A stretch of 64,000 nt of DNA from Planococcus sp. CP5-4_YE (lineage in GTDB: Bacteria; Bacillota; Bacilli; Bacillales_A; Planococcaceae), in contig NZ_JAHPZO010000003.1 in NCBI RefSeq assembly GCF_019042655.1, forward strand, positions 370,689 through 434,688, given 5' to 3'. Positions 37,751 to 46,156 of the stretch are shown here, piece after piece. The notes beneath the pieces are model-generated. The model searched no databases. It was not told the DNA's origin and saw nothing but the letters and a program-made list of their open reading frames with translations. Position 1 is the first letter of the stretch; every line of letters starts with the position of its first letter. A program made the translations under genes and the position numbers.

Positions 37751-38404
37751 TCAGTGTACTTTGACGCTATCGGTGTTCAAGTTGGCATCGGTTGCAGCGA
37801 CCACGTCGTCCACTGTGAAGCCTTCAAACACTTCTTTCAAAACGAGTCCGGAATCCGTCACTTCAATCACCGCACGTTCCGTGATGATCAGATTAACAAC
37901 GGCTTTGCCGGTAAGCGGCAATTCACATGCTTTTTTGATTTTCGCAGAACCGTCTTTTGAGACGTGGTCCATGATGACGATGACTTTCTTCGCGCCGTGG
38001 ACAAGATCCATCGCGCCGCCCATGCCTTTGATCATTTTCCCTGGAATCATCCAGTTGGCCAGGTCGCCGTTTTCTGCGACTTCCATGCCGCCAAGTATCG
38101 CGACATCGATATGACCGCCGCGAATCATGGCGAATGACTCAGCGCTCGTGAAGAAGGCGGAGCCAGGGATTGTCGTGACGGTTTCTTTCCCGGCATTGAT
38201 CAAATCAGGGTCGACTTGGTCTTCCGTCGGGTATGGCCCGATGCCAAGCAATCCGTTTTCCGACTGCAACACCACTTGTTTGTTATCGGAAATGAAGTTC
38301 GCCACCAAAGTCGGCATGCCGATGCCCAGGTTAACGTAATCTCCATCGTTGATTTCTTTTTCCGCACGTTTTGCGATTCGTTCTCTAATAGCCTGTTTGT
38401 CCAC
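37751..38404 (-). CDS. scoB: 3-oxoacid CoA-transferase subunit B
   Basis: The beta subunit (217 residues) of a class I CoA-transferase that moves CoA between succinate or acetate and acetoacetate. The active-site glutamate lies in [14 protein letters not shown], with [17 protein letters not shown] upstream, typical of ScoB/AtoA/PcaJ. I choose the GTG at 38404 ([14 protein letters not shown]) with AAAGGGTGGGG ahead; a GTG at 38416 would lie in that site. It is 18 bases after scoA. The acyl-CoA substrate cannot be fixed from sequence. Confidence 0.9.
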   Translation of the reverse strand: MDKQAIRERIAKRAEKEINDGDYVNLGIGMPTLVANFISDNKQVVLQSENGLLGIGPYPTEDQVDPDLINAGKETVTTIPGSAFFTSAESFAMIRGGHIDVAILGGMEVAENGDLANWMIPGKMIKGMGGAMDLVHGAKKVIVIMDHVSKDGSAKIKKACELPLTGKAVVNLIITERAVIEVTDSGLVLKEVFEGFTVDDVVAATDANLNTDSVKVH

Positions 38405-38422
38405 TGTTGTCCCCACCCTTTC

Positions 38423-39109
38423 TTAACGCGTCGTCAAACGCTCGATTCGTTTTTCCTGGTCTGCTTGCAGCAAGCCTTGTACGTAAATGCTCGGCGTTTG
38501 CACGTGGTTCGGGTCGATTTCGCCGATTTCTACTACATGCTCGACTTCAGCAATTGTTACTTTCCCAGCAGCTGCAGCTAACGGATTGAAGTTCTGTGCA
38601 GTCTTGTTGTAGACGAGATTGCCCATTTTATCTGCAGTATGTGCACGGACCAGTGAGAAATCTGCTTTCAAAGCCATTTCAAGCACGTGTTCCTTGCCAT
38701 CGAATTCACGGATTTCCTTGCCTTCTGCGACGGTTGTGCCGACGCCTGCCGGTGTGAAGAATGCCGGAATTCCGGCTCCGCCTGCGCGCATTTTTTCAGC
38801 GAGCGTACCTTGTGGCGTGAGTTCCACTTCGATTTCACCGGATAGCACTTGGCGTTCGAATTCTTTATTTTCGCCGACATACGAACCGATCATTTTCTTG
38901 ATTTGCTTGTTTTTCAGCAATAAACCAAGGCCCCATTCGTCGACCCCACAGTTATTGGAAATTATTGTTAGATCTTTTACCCCTTTATCGACAAGCGCTA
39001 GGATCAGCTGTTCTGGAATGCCGACCAGCCCGAATCCTCCAACCATGATGGTGGCACCGTCTTGTATCGGTTCAACTGCCTCTTTGGCAGAATTGTAAAT
39101 CGGTTTCAT
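38423..39109 (-). CDS. scoA: 3-oxoacid CoA-transferase subunit A
   Basis: The alpha subunit (228 residues) of the same CoA-transferase. Family features: DGATIMVGGFGLVGIPEQLI near residue 20, ISNNCGVDEWGLGLLL, GVGTTVAEGKEIREFDGKEH and ALKADFSLVRAHTADKMGNL. AGAGGGGG precedes the ATG at 39109 (MKPIYNSAKEAV); an upstream in-frame start lacks a site. Acts as an alpha2beta2-type complex with ScoB in ketone body or acetoacetate use. Confidence 0.92.
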   Translation of the reverse strand: MKPIYNSAKEAVEPIQDGATIMVGGFGLVGIPEQLILALVDKGVKDLTIISNNCGVDEWGLGLLLKNKQIKKMIGSYVGENKEFERQVLSGEIEVELTPQGTLAEKMRAGGAGIPAFFTPAGVGTTVAEGKEIREFDGKEHVLEMALKADFSLVRAHTADKMGNLVYNKTAQNFNPLAAAAGKVTIAEVEHVVEIGEIDPNHVQTPSIYVQGLLQADQEKRIERLTTR

Positions 39110-39282
39110 CGCGCGTTTCCCCCTCTGCAACATTAACTGAATTTTAATTCAATAAAACGCTTCCATTAACAATTTAACCAAAACTCCATGGGAAACGCAA
39201 CAAGGACAATGGGAGTACGATTTTTGGCGGCTTTTCGGCCAGCAACTGCGTGTTATAATGACAGCTAAGGAGTGGTTTTATT

Positions 39283-40236
39283 ATGGACAATGAATTCCCC
39301 TTCCCAAGTGATGGGAAGCGCTATTATACATGGAACCGCCATTTGCGCGGGCAGTTCGGCGAAAAGATCATGAAAATCTCGCTGGATGCTGGGTTTGACT
39401 GCCCGAATCGCGACGGCACAGTTGCTTTTGGCGGCTGCACATTTTGCTCGGTCGCCGGGTCCGGAGATTTCGCCGGAGACCGTGTCGACCCGATCGCTGT
39501 GCAATTCGAGCAGGTGAAAGCGAAAATGCACCGCAAATGGAAAGATGCCAAATACATCGCTTATTTTCAAGCGTATACGAATACCCATGCGCCGATTGAC
39601 GTTATCAAAAGACAATTCGAAGCGGCACTCGCACAGGAAAATGTGGTCGGCATCAGCATCGGCACACGGCCCGACTGCCTGCCGGATGAAGTTGTTGAAT
39701 ATTTAGCTGAACTCAACGAACGCACGTATTTATGGGTGGAACTCGGCCTGCAGACTGTCCACGAGCGCACTGCGCAGCTCATCAACCGTGCGCATGATTT
39801 TGACACTTACAAAAAAGGTGTCGACAAATTGCGGGCACATAATATCAATATTTGCAGCCACATCATCAATGGCTTGCCGCTTGAAGACAAAGACATGATG
39901 ATGGAAACGGCACAGACAGTCGCAAAACTCGACGTCCAAGGAATCAAGATCCACCTGCTGCATTTACTCAACGGTACGCCCATGGTCAAACAATACGAAA
40001 AAGGCATGCTTGAATTCATGGAAAAAGATGCCTATATCCAACTCGTCGCCGACCAGTTGGAAATCATCCCGCCCGACATGGTCGTCCAGCGCATCACTGG
40101 CGACGGTCCGATCGATTTGATGATCGGCCCGATGTGGAGTACGAATAAATGGGAAGTGTTGAACGGCATCGATAAGGAACTCGAGGCGCGCGGCAGTTGG
40201 CAAGGCAAGCATTATGCGGGGAGTGTGGCATTATGA
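39283..40236 (+). CDS. mnmL: Radical SAM protein YtqA (MnmL), tRNA wobble-uridine modification
   Basis: A 317-residue radical SAM enzyme. The [4Fe-4S] cysteines are in DCPNRDGTVAFGGCTFCS near residues 46-61; GISIGTRPDCLPDEVVE and WVELGLQTVHERT belong to the SAM barrel. B. subtilis YtqA has been assigned to wobble-uridine modification (MnmL), producing the aminomethyl uridine that YtqB/MnmM methylates. TAAGGAGTGG precedes the ATG. Its TGA overlaps the ytqB ATG (ATGA). The molecular assignment comes from the Bacillus homologue. Confidence 0.9.
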   Translation: MDNEFPFPSDGKRYYTWNRHLRGQFGEKIMKISLDAGFDCPNRDGTVAFGGCTFCSVAGSGDFAGDRVDPIAVQFEQVKAKMHRKWKDAKYIAYFQAYTNTHAPIDVIKRQFEAALAQENVVGISIGTRPDCLPDEVVEYLAELNERTYLWVELGLQTVHERTAQLINRAHDFDTYKKGVDKLRAHNINICSHIINGLPLEDKDMMMETAQTVAKLDVQGIKIHLLHLLNGTPMVKQYEKGMLEFMEKDAYIQLVADQLEIIPPDMVVQRITGDGPIDLMIGPMWSTNKWEVLNGIDKELEARGSWQGKHYAGSVAL

Positions 40237-40802
40237 CTTTGCAGCGCGTCTTGCCTTTCACCAAATCTTTGCTCGAACAAGTCGTTTACGAAGGTGACAG
40301 CGTGGTAGATGCCACTGCCGGAAACGGGCATGATACCCATTTCCTGGCTGGGCTTACCGGTGCATCTGGAAAAGTTTATGCATTCGATATCCAACAACAA
40401 GCGATCGAAGCAACTAGGCAGCGCACAGAAGCGTTTCGTCATGTCGAATTGATTTGCGACAGCCACGCGAAAATCGCACAATACGTTACAGAACCAATCG
40501 CAGCCGCCGTTTTCAATCTCGGCTATTTGCCAAAAGGCGATCACGCCATCATCACCAAAGCGGACAGCACTTTGCAGGCAATCGGTCAATGCCTCGAGCG
40601 CTTAAAGATAGGCGGCTTGGTGTTAGTCGTCATTTATTCTGGCCACGACGGCGGCAGCGAAGAGCGCGACGCGGTAATGGATTACGTCAAACAATTGCCG
40701 CAAGTCGAGTATGACGTCCTGAAATATGAATTCATCAACCAACAGCATTCGCCCCCATTTTTAGTCGCGATCGAGAAAAAACAGCAACGCCAAAAGAAAT
40801 AA
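40233..40802 (+). CDS. mnmM: SAM-dependent methyltransferase YtqB (MnmM)
   Basis: A 189-residue class I methyltransferase. SAM motif VVDATAGNGHDTHFLAGL near residue 28, AFDIQQQAIEATRQR, and the conserved AAVFNLGYLPKGDHAIITK and VVIYSGHDGGSEERD blocks. The Bacillus homologue methylates nm5U34 in tRNA to mnm5U34. The ATG at 40233 is coupled to the ytqA stop (ATGA); an upstream in-frame ATG inside ytqA is unlikely. The pair replaces the C-terminal function of enteric MnmC. Confidence 0.9.
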   Translation: MTLQRVLPFTKSLLEQVVYEGDSVVDATAGNGHDTHFLAGLTGASGKVYAFDIQQQAIEATRQRTEAFRHVELICDSHAKIAQYVTEPIAAAVFNLGYLPKGDHAIITKADSTLQAIGQCLERLKIGGLVLVVIYSGHDGGSEERDAVMDYVKQLPQVEYDVLKYEFINQQHSPPFLVAIEKKQQRQKK

Positions 40803-40807
40803 TACCA

Positions 40808-40845
40808 AATCAAAAGAGCAGCGTGCCCATGCACGCTGCTCTTTC
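40808..40845. terminator. Bidirectional terminator after mnmM
   Basis: AAAAGAGCAGCGTG - CCCATG - CACGCTGCTCTTT, a perfect 13-bp stem, shared with the converging oxidoreductase gene. Confidence 0.9.
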
Positions 40846-40847
40846 AC

Positions 40848-41882
40848 TTATTTCTCGACAGGGCCTTCGAGAACAATTTTCCCGATCGTCTTGCCAGACA
40901 TCAGTTTTCCGTAAGCTTCTTTCAAGTTTTCTGGATTGATTGGTGCCATCGTTTCATTGAGCGTCGACTGGACCTTGCCGCTATCTGCCCACTCTGACAG
41001 CTCATTCAATAAATGATGCTGCTCGATCATGTCTTCGGTCTGGAACATCGAGCGCGTGTACATCAATTCGTAGACGAAGGTCACGCTTTTTCCGAAGAAT
41101 CCTGGAGCGAGCGGTTCGAACGCCGGCAGGATTGAACAGATTTTTCCTTGCGGCCGGATCGCGTCCGCCATGCCTGCCATATGGTCGTCAGTATTGGTCA
41201 GGCAGAAAATATAGTCCACGCCGTCAATATCCAGTTCCTTCAATTGAGGCAACAATTCCTGGTGATGATTAATCGTGTGATGGGCGCCGTGTTTTTTGGC
41301 CCACTCGACCGTTTCCTGCCTTGATGCTGTCCCAATTACAGTGAGCCCTGCTAATTTGGCGATCTGCGTGGCGATCGAACCGACACCTCCCGCAGCGCCG
41401 ATGATTAGAATGTTCTTGCCTTCATTGTCCTGCGGGTTTTTCGAGATGCCCAAGCGGACAAACAGGGCTTCCATTGCGGTCAATCCCGTCAATGGCAAGG
41501 CGGCTGCATGTGCAAAATCCAAGTTTTTCGGCTTGTGACCGACAATGCGCTCGTCGACTAAATGAAGTTCGCTATGTCCGCCTGCCCGAACATTGGTGCC
41601 GGCATAAAACACTTCGTCGCCTTCTTTAAACAATGAACATTCACTGCCAACGGAAACGACCACTCCGGCAACATCTCTTCCCACAATCGTCAAGGAGTCG
41701 TCGTCCGGTTTTTTCGAATCACGCGTTTTGTAATCGGTCGGATTGACTGATACCGCCTTTACCTCCACGAGTAAATCGTGTCCTGTTGGTTCGGGTTTAT
41801 CCACTTCTACCGCTTCGAATTCGGGCGGTTGTTCCGTATTTCCTGGTTGGTAAAATCCTAATGCTATCATTTTTGAATTCAA
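40848..41882 (-). CDS. Zinc-type alcohol dehydrogenase / quinone oxidoreductase-like protein
   Basis: A medium-chain dehydrogenase/reductase of about 344 residues. NAD(P)H-binding Rossmann motif IGAAGGVGSIATQIAKLAG near residue 155 and GRDVAGVVVSVGSECSLF, GDEVFYAG in the GroES-like domain. Catalytic zinc ligands are not obvious, so it fits the zinc-less quinone-reductase-like branch (family name zinc-binding alcohol dehydrogenase). Start: AAAGGAAGG fits a TTG at 41882 (MNSKMIALGF); the ATG at 41870 is the alternative. It lies downstream of the pyruvate oxidase gene. Confidence 0.82.
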   Translation of the reverse strand: MNSKMIALGFYQPGNTEQPPEFEAVEVDKPEPTGHDLLVEVKAVSVNPTDYKTRDSKKPDDDSLTIVGRDVAGVVVSVGSECSLFKEGDEVFYAGTNVRAGGHSELHLVDERIVGHKPKNLDFAHAAALPLTGLTAMEALFVRLGISKNPQDNEGKNILIIGAAGGVGSIATQIAKLAGLTVIGTASRQETVEWAKKHGAHHTINHHQELLPQLKELDIDGVDYIFCLTNTDDHMAGMADAIRPQGKICSILPAFEPLAPGFFGKSVTFVYELMYTRSMFQTEDMIEQHHLLNELSEWADSGKVQSTLNETMAPINPENLKEAYGKLMSGKTIGKIVLEGPVEK

Positions 41883-41930
41883 TCCATTTCGCCTTCCTTT
41901 CATCTATTCAATTACCTATAGCCGTTTCTT

Positions 41931-43529
41931 CTATAATACAGACGAGTTGTCATCCACGTATGCATCGATGACGACCGGCTGTTTGCTTGTTTTCGCTTTT
42001 GATAAGGCGTCCTGCAATTCGGCACGTGTTTTTACCGTATAGCCTTCACCGCCGCAAGCAATAGCGAACGCCGCAAAGTCGATATTGGCAAGCTCGACAT
42101 TGGTCGGCTTATTGCCTGCCATTTTTTGCTCGTCTTCGATCAATTGAAGCTTCTGGTTATTGAAGACGACGATGATCATCGGCAGGTCGTATTTAACTGC
42201 GGTGACAAAATCCTGCATACCCATTGAAAATCCGCCGTCCCCAACGATGGCAACCACTTGTCTTTCAGGATATGCGAGTTTTGCCGCTATAGCCCCAGGC
42301 AAACCGCAGCCCATCGTCCCGAGCCATGAAGATAAGACCAGTTTTTGCCCACTCAGCTGCAAGTATTTCGCCGTCCAGATGGTGATGCTGCCGACATCAA
42401 GTGAAACGACTGCATCCTGCTCCATGATGTGCTGCATTTCACCCAGTACTTGCTGGGGTTGGAGCATATCGGTTTGCTTATCGATATCAGCATGCAGCTT
42501 GTCATGCCAATCACGTCGTTTCTCCTGAAATTGATTCAAGAATCCGGCATCTTTTTCACCAAGCTTGCTTGTCAACCATGCTAACGCTGGCCCGAGTTCC
42601 CCGACTACACCTACTGTTGCCGGATAATATTTTCCGATTACTCGCGGTTCGAGATCAATTTGGATTGCCGGCGCTTTGTCCGGCAAATATTCGCGGTACG
42701 GGTAAGCTGTACCGGCGAGAATGACCAAGTCGGCTTGTTTCATCGCCTGTTCAGAAGGCTCCGTCCCGAGCTGCCCGAGTTGCCCTAGGTTATTCGGGTG
42801 ATCATCAGGAATCAAGCCTTTTGCCGGAAGTGAGGCAATGACTGGCGCTTTCAGCTTTTCCGAAAATGCCAATACTTCGCCGGATGCGTTCTGTGCGCCT
42901 TTGCCGGCCAGGATGACTGGTTTTTTCGCAGACTTCAACAATTTCAACGCTTCCTGCAAATCTTCTTCCGCTGCCCGGATATGTGGCACGGAATACTCGG
43001 GCGAGGTCATCTCCTGCTCCCGTTTGATTTTCGTGCTGAATAAATCGTCCGACACAACGAGCACAGCCGGGCCTTTTTCAGCATATGCCGCACGCACCGC
43101 CTGATTCAGCATATCCGGCAATTGCTCAGCATTTTGCACGCGGCGGTTATAGACCGAAACGTCTTCGAACATCGATTCCAATTTTAGCTCCTGGAAAGTA
43201 TCGGTCCCAACAGCACTGCTGGTCACTTGCCCGACGATCGCGAGTACGGGTGTTTTGTCTTTTTTTGCATCATACAGGCCGTTTTGCAGATGGATTGCCC
43301 CTGGGCCTGCAATTGACAGGCACACCCCGATGTGCCCGGTTAATTTCGAATAGGCCGAAGCAGCAAGAGCGCCTGTTTCTTCATGGCGAATCTGAATAAA
43401 ACGGATATCTTCTTTGCGCAGTTCTTCCATCAATTCATTGATGGAATCTCCTGGCATTCCGTAAATATGTCCTACATCCCATTGCTTCAATAGCTCGACA
43501 ACGTGGCTTCCTGCTGTGCGTTCAAACAT
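41931..43529 (-). CDS. Thiamine-diphosphate enzyme, pyruvate oxidase-like (YdaP/SpxB family)
   Basis: A 532-residue thiamine-diphosphate enzyme. Three domains are evident: PYR (HIYGMPGDSINELMEEL, RHEETGALAASAYSKLTG with the activating Glu), the central FAD/NAD-like domain (KPVILAGKGAQNA), and the PP domain with GDGGFSMGMQDF-type ThDP loop (VAIVGDGGFSMGMQDFVTA). Closest in style to pyruvate oxidase YdaP, which oxidises pyruvate to acetate or acetyl phosphate; acetolactate synthase is an alternative. AAGAAGGA favours the ATG at 43529 over one two codons upstream. Confidence 0.87.
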   Translation of the reverse strand: MFERTAGSHVVELLKQWDVGHIYGMPGDSINELMEELRKEDIRFIQIRHEETGALAASAYSKLTGHIGVCLSIAGPGAIHLQNGLYDAKKDKTPVLAIVGQVTSSAVGTDTFQELKLESMFEDVSVYNRRVQNAEQLPDMLNQAVRAAYAEKGPAVLVVSDDLFSTKIKREQEMTSPEYSVPHIRAAEEDLQEALKLLKSAKKPVILAGKGAQNASGEVLAFSEKLKAPVIASLPAKGLIPDDHPNNLGQLGQLGTEPSEQAMKQADLVILAGTAYPYREYLPDKAPAIQIDLEPRVIGKYYPATVGVVGELGPALAWLTSKLGEKDAGFLNQFQEKRRDWHDKLHADIDKQTDMLQPQQVLGEMQHIMEQDAVVSLDVGSITIWTAKYLQLSGQKLVLSSWLGTMGCGLPGAIAAKLAYPERQVVAIVGDGGFSMGMQDFVTAVKYDLPMIIVVFNNQKLQLIEDEQKMAGNKPTNVELANIDFAAFAIACGGEGYTVKTRAELQDALSKAKTSKQPVVIDAYVDDNSSVL

Positions 43530-43569
43530 ATACATTCCTTCTTTCCTTATTTCTGTTGTTTCAACTCTT

Positions 43570-43593
43570 TATCCCTCCAGCTCATCTCTAAAC
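43570..43593 (-). promoter_or_regulatory. Weak sigma-B-like promoter of the pyruvate oxidase-like gene
   Basis: Minus strand GTTTAG (43593-43588), 12-base spacer, GGGATA (43575-43570): one mismatch in each box. The homologue ydaP is a general stress gene in B. subtilis. Confidence 0.35.
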
Positions 43594-43611
43594 CTTTTTC
43601 GGCAAACAAGC

Positions 43612-43652
43612 AAAAAAGCAGCAAGCTATTTACTCAGCCTACTGCTTTTTTA
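43612..43652 (-). terminator. Possible terminator of the luciferase-like gene
   Basis: AAAAAAGCAG...CTGCTTTTTT inverted repeat with a 20-base loop at the end of the gene; long loop, so moderate confidence. Confidence 0.5.
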
Positions 43653-44661
43653 CGAACGTTCTTTTAGCCATTTCTTCAGCGATCAATCGGAACGTCGTTA
43701 ACTTATCATTGAAATCATAGGCCACGGACACGATCATCACTTCATCGGCACCATATTCCTCGCCAAGCGCTTCCAATTGATCTACCACATTCACAGGATC
43801 GCCGACGACCATGCGCCGGCGGTTATCCGCAACGAGCAGTTTTTCGAACTTCGAGTATTCGTATGCGGCTGCCTGTTCTGGAGGCGGCGTACCGTCAGAC
43901 GGCATGCCCTGTGCGCCCATCGCAAGTGACAGGTCGAGTGAAGACGCAACATATTCCGCCTGTTCACGAGTTTCCTGGCAAACCGCGAAAATCGCAAAAC
44001 CGGTATACGGTTCATTGCCTTTATGGGGAATGAAATTTTTTCTGTAGTTGGCTGCAAAGTCCTGCCCGCCTTCGCCGTTGATGAAGTGGGCGAACATATA
44101 CGGAAAGCCTTTTTCTGCGGCCAATTGCGAAGACCCCTCGCCTGAACCGAGCATCCAGATCGGCGGTGCTTCAAGCGGCACCGGGGTTGCAGTCATTCCA
44201 TAATAATCATGCGACTCCGGAATGCTGTTTTCCAAATACATGCGCAGCTCATCCAGCTGTTCAGGAAATCGCCCCGCATCCCGCAAGCGGCCATTCGATA
44301 AAGCGAACGATGCTCTCGGCATGCCGCCTGGCGCACGGCCCACTCCCGCATCGATACGCCTAGGATACAGGCTCTCCAATAAATTAAAGTTCTCGGCCAC
44401 TTTAAATGCCGAATAATGCGGCAGCATGACACCGCCAGAACCCAAACGGATCGATGAAGTCCTGGCACCGATATGGCTGATCAGGATCTCCGGAGAAGAG
44501 CCCGCCAAAGTTTTGGCATCGTGATGTTCCGATACCCAAAAGCGCGTATAGCCCCATTGTTCTGCGTGTTGCGCCAACTGGACCGTATCGGCTAAAGCTT
44601 CGCTGGCTGTCTGGCCTTGCGAGATCGGGGATTGGTCTAATATGCTGAAGCGAAGTGGCAT
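43639..44661 (-). CDS. LLM class flavin-dependent oxidoreductase
   Basis: A 340-residue member of the bacterial luciferase-like monooxygenase family (FMN or F420-type TIM barrel; in Bacillales FMNH2). It begins with RFSILDQSPISQGQTASEAL, and has RFWVSEHHDAKTLAGSSPEI, RIDAGVGRAPGGMPR and the VVGDPVNVVDQLEAL end, as in the MsnO8/YhbW-like subgroup. The substrate is unknown. GAAAGGAAAG precedes the ATG. It stands between the ytpA-like gene and the pyruvate oxidase-like gene. Confidence 0.9.
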   Translation of the reverse strand: MPLRFSILDQSPISQGQTASEALADTVQLAQHAEQWGYTRFWVSEHHDAKTLAGSSPEILISHIGARTSSIRLGSGGVMLPHYSAFKVAENFNLLESLYPRRIDAGVGRAPGGMPRASFALSNGRLRDAGRFPEQLDELRMYLENSIPESHDYYGMTATPVPLEAPPIWMLGSGEGSSQLAAEKGFPYMFAHFINGEGGQDFAANYRKNFIPHKGNEPYTGFAIFAVCQETREQAEYVASSLDLSLAMGAQGMPSDGTPPPEQAAAYEYSKFEKLLVADNRRRMVVGDPVNVVDQLEALGEEYGADEVMIVSVAYDFNDKLTTFRLIAEEMAKRTFVKKQ

Positions 44662-44709
44662 CTTAATCTTTCCTTTCTATCATTTAATACAGAGGCTGAT
44701 CATGAAGTG

Positions 44710-45510
44710 TTATTGACTGCGGCGGCTTTTCTCGGATTCCGCTGCCGATTCGGCAAAGCATAGCGTCGACCGGAAAATTTCGTCCCGTTCCGGTTCCTGC
44801 AGCAGGTCATGGTAGCAAAATGGCCATTCCTTGAAATGAAATTCATTGACCGCTTGCTTGGACAGCCAAGTGCGACCAGCTGTCGTCCGCGTAATCAAAT
44901 CGCGCTGCCCTACGTGGAGCATGATTGGAATATCCTGAAGCTGCATTTGTGCTGCTTGTTCCAAATAGCTTTGCAATTCCTTCCACCAGGTCGGTGAACT
45001 GAGTGATAAGATTGCTCGATCGGCACCCGCCGGTTCGTCCTGGAACTTGCGTCTCGTCAAATGGCGCAATTCGATGCCATGGTCGATTTTCCCTTTTCCG
45101 GTAAGCTTGCTGATGCCCGACAATGCAAGTGTTGGCTTGCTCGGCACTTTTTGCAATTCAAACCATGGCGACGTGACAATAAGCGCTGCTATCGGATGGC
45201 GGTTTTCAGCAAGGGCATGGATGGCAATCGCTGCTCCAAGCCCGTGTCCCGCGAGTACAATCGGCAAGTCATTTCCCGCTGCCAATCGCAGCAGCTCAGC
45301 GGCTGTTTTATCGTACTCGAAAAATTGTTCGCGGTGCACAGAATCCTCTGCTGCTTGTGTCCCATGTCCCGGCAGATCGCCCATATAGACGTGGAACCCG
45401 CTCCTGCGCCATTTCTCGATTTGCCATGCATAGCGCTTATGCTCCTCGTATGCACTGTGGATCAACACGATAACGCCTTTTGCATCGCCTTCCGCTTGCC
45501 ATTTCCACAT
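44710..45510 (-). CDS. ytpA: Alpha/beta hydrolase YtpA homologue, nucleophile serine absent
   Basis: A 266-residue alpha/beta-hydrolase-fold protein like B. subtilis YtpA, a lysophospholipase tied to the lysophospholipid antibiotic bacilysocin. It keeps the N terminus (MWKWQAEGDAKGVIVLIHSA) and MGDLPGHGTQA. At the nucleophile elbow, however, it reads VLAGHGLGAAIAI: GHGLG in place of GHSxG, so the catalytic Ser is Gly. The oxyanion-side HG is HS. The Asp (HVGQRDLI) and His (CYHDLLQEP) of the triad appear kept. It may be a pseudoenzyme or use another residue. AGGGGAGG precedes the ATG. Confidence 0.82.
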   Translation of the reverse strand: MWKWQAEGDAKGVIVLIHSAYEEHKRYAWQIEKWRRSGFHVYMGDLPGHGTQAAEDSVHREQFFEYDKTAAELLRLAAGNDLPIVLAGHGLGAAIAIHALAENRHPIAALIVTSPWFELQKVPSKPTLALSGISKLTGKGKIDHGIELRHLTRRKFQDEPAGADRAILSLSSPTWWKELQSYLEQAAQMQLQDIPIMLHVGQRDLITRTTAGRTWLSKQAVNEFHFKEWPFCYHDLLQEPERDEIFRSTLCFAESAAESEKSRRSQ

Positions 45511-45610
45511 AATCCGCGCCTCCCCTATACAGCTTGATCGATTGACCTTTTCCGTTGTTTTGATACGATTAGAACTAATTACATCTTATCAATGATAAAG
45601 GAGCTTTGCC

Positions 45611-46120
45611 ATGATCTATCCATATAAAGACAAATCACCAAATATTGACAAATCCGCATTCATTGCCGATTATGCGACCGTCACTGGCGATGTGACGATC
45701 GGCGAGAACTCCTCTGTATGGTTCAACACCGTCATCCGCGGCGATGTTGCCCCGACCATTATCGGAAAAAACACCAACATCCAAGATCTGTCGATGCTTC
45801 ACCAAAGCCCAGGCAACCCGCTCATCCTAGAAGACGATGTCACGATTGGCCACCAGGTGACGCTTCATAGCTGCACCGTCAAAAAAGGCGCGCTGGTCGG
45901 CATGGGCTCGATCATTTTGGATGGTGCCGAGATCGGCGAAGGCGCATTTATCGGTGCTGGAAGCCTCGTTCCACAAGGAAAGAAAATCCCGCCGGGCACG
46001 CTGGCTTTCGGCCGGCCCGCAAAAGTGGTGCGTGAACTGAACGAAGCGGACAAAAAAGATATGGAACGCATCGTCAGGGAATACGCAGAAAAAGCCGCTT
46101 ACTACAAATCACTTCAATAG
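45611..46120 (+). CDS. ytoA: Gamma-carbonic anhydrase family protein (YtoA)
   Basis: A 169-residue left-handed beta-helix hexapeptide-repeat protein. The gamma-carbonic-anhydrase signature is visible: SVWFNTVIRGDVAPTIIG, NIQDLSMLH and VTIGHQVTLHSC carry the three histidine metal ligands (LSMLHQ, IGHQ, LHSC). Carbonic anhydrase activity is possible but not certain for this family. AAAGGAGC precedes the ATG. It converges with metK and shares a terminator with it. Confidence 0.92.
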   Translation: MIYPYKDKSPNIDKSAFIADYATVTGDVTIGENSSVWFNTVIRGDVAPTIIGKNTNIQDLSMLHQSPGNPLILEDDVTIGHQVTLHSCTVKKGALVGMGSIILDGAEIGEGAFIGAGSLVPQGKKIPPGTLAFGRPAKVVRELNEADKKDMERIVREYAEKAAYYKSLQ

Positions 46121-46121
46121 A

Positions 46122-46156
46122 AAAAAGCAGGCGGAAAAATATCCGCCTGCTTTTTA
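46122..46156. terminator. Bidirectional terminator between ytoA and metK
   Basis: AAAAAGCAGGCGGA - AAAATA - TCCGCCTGCTTTTT, a perfect 14-bp stem. Confidence 0.92.
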
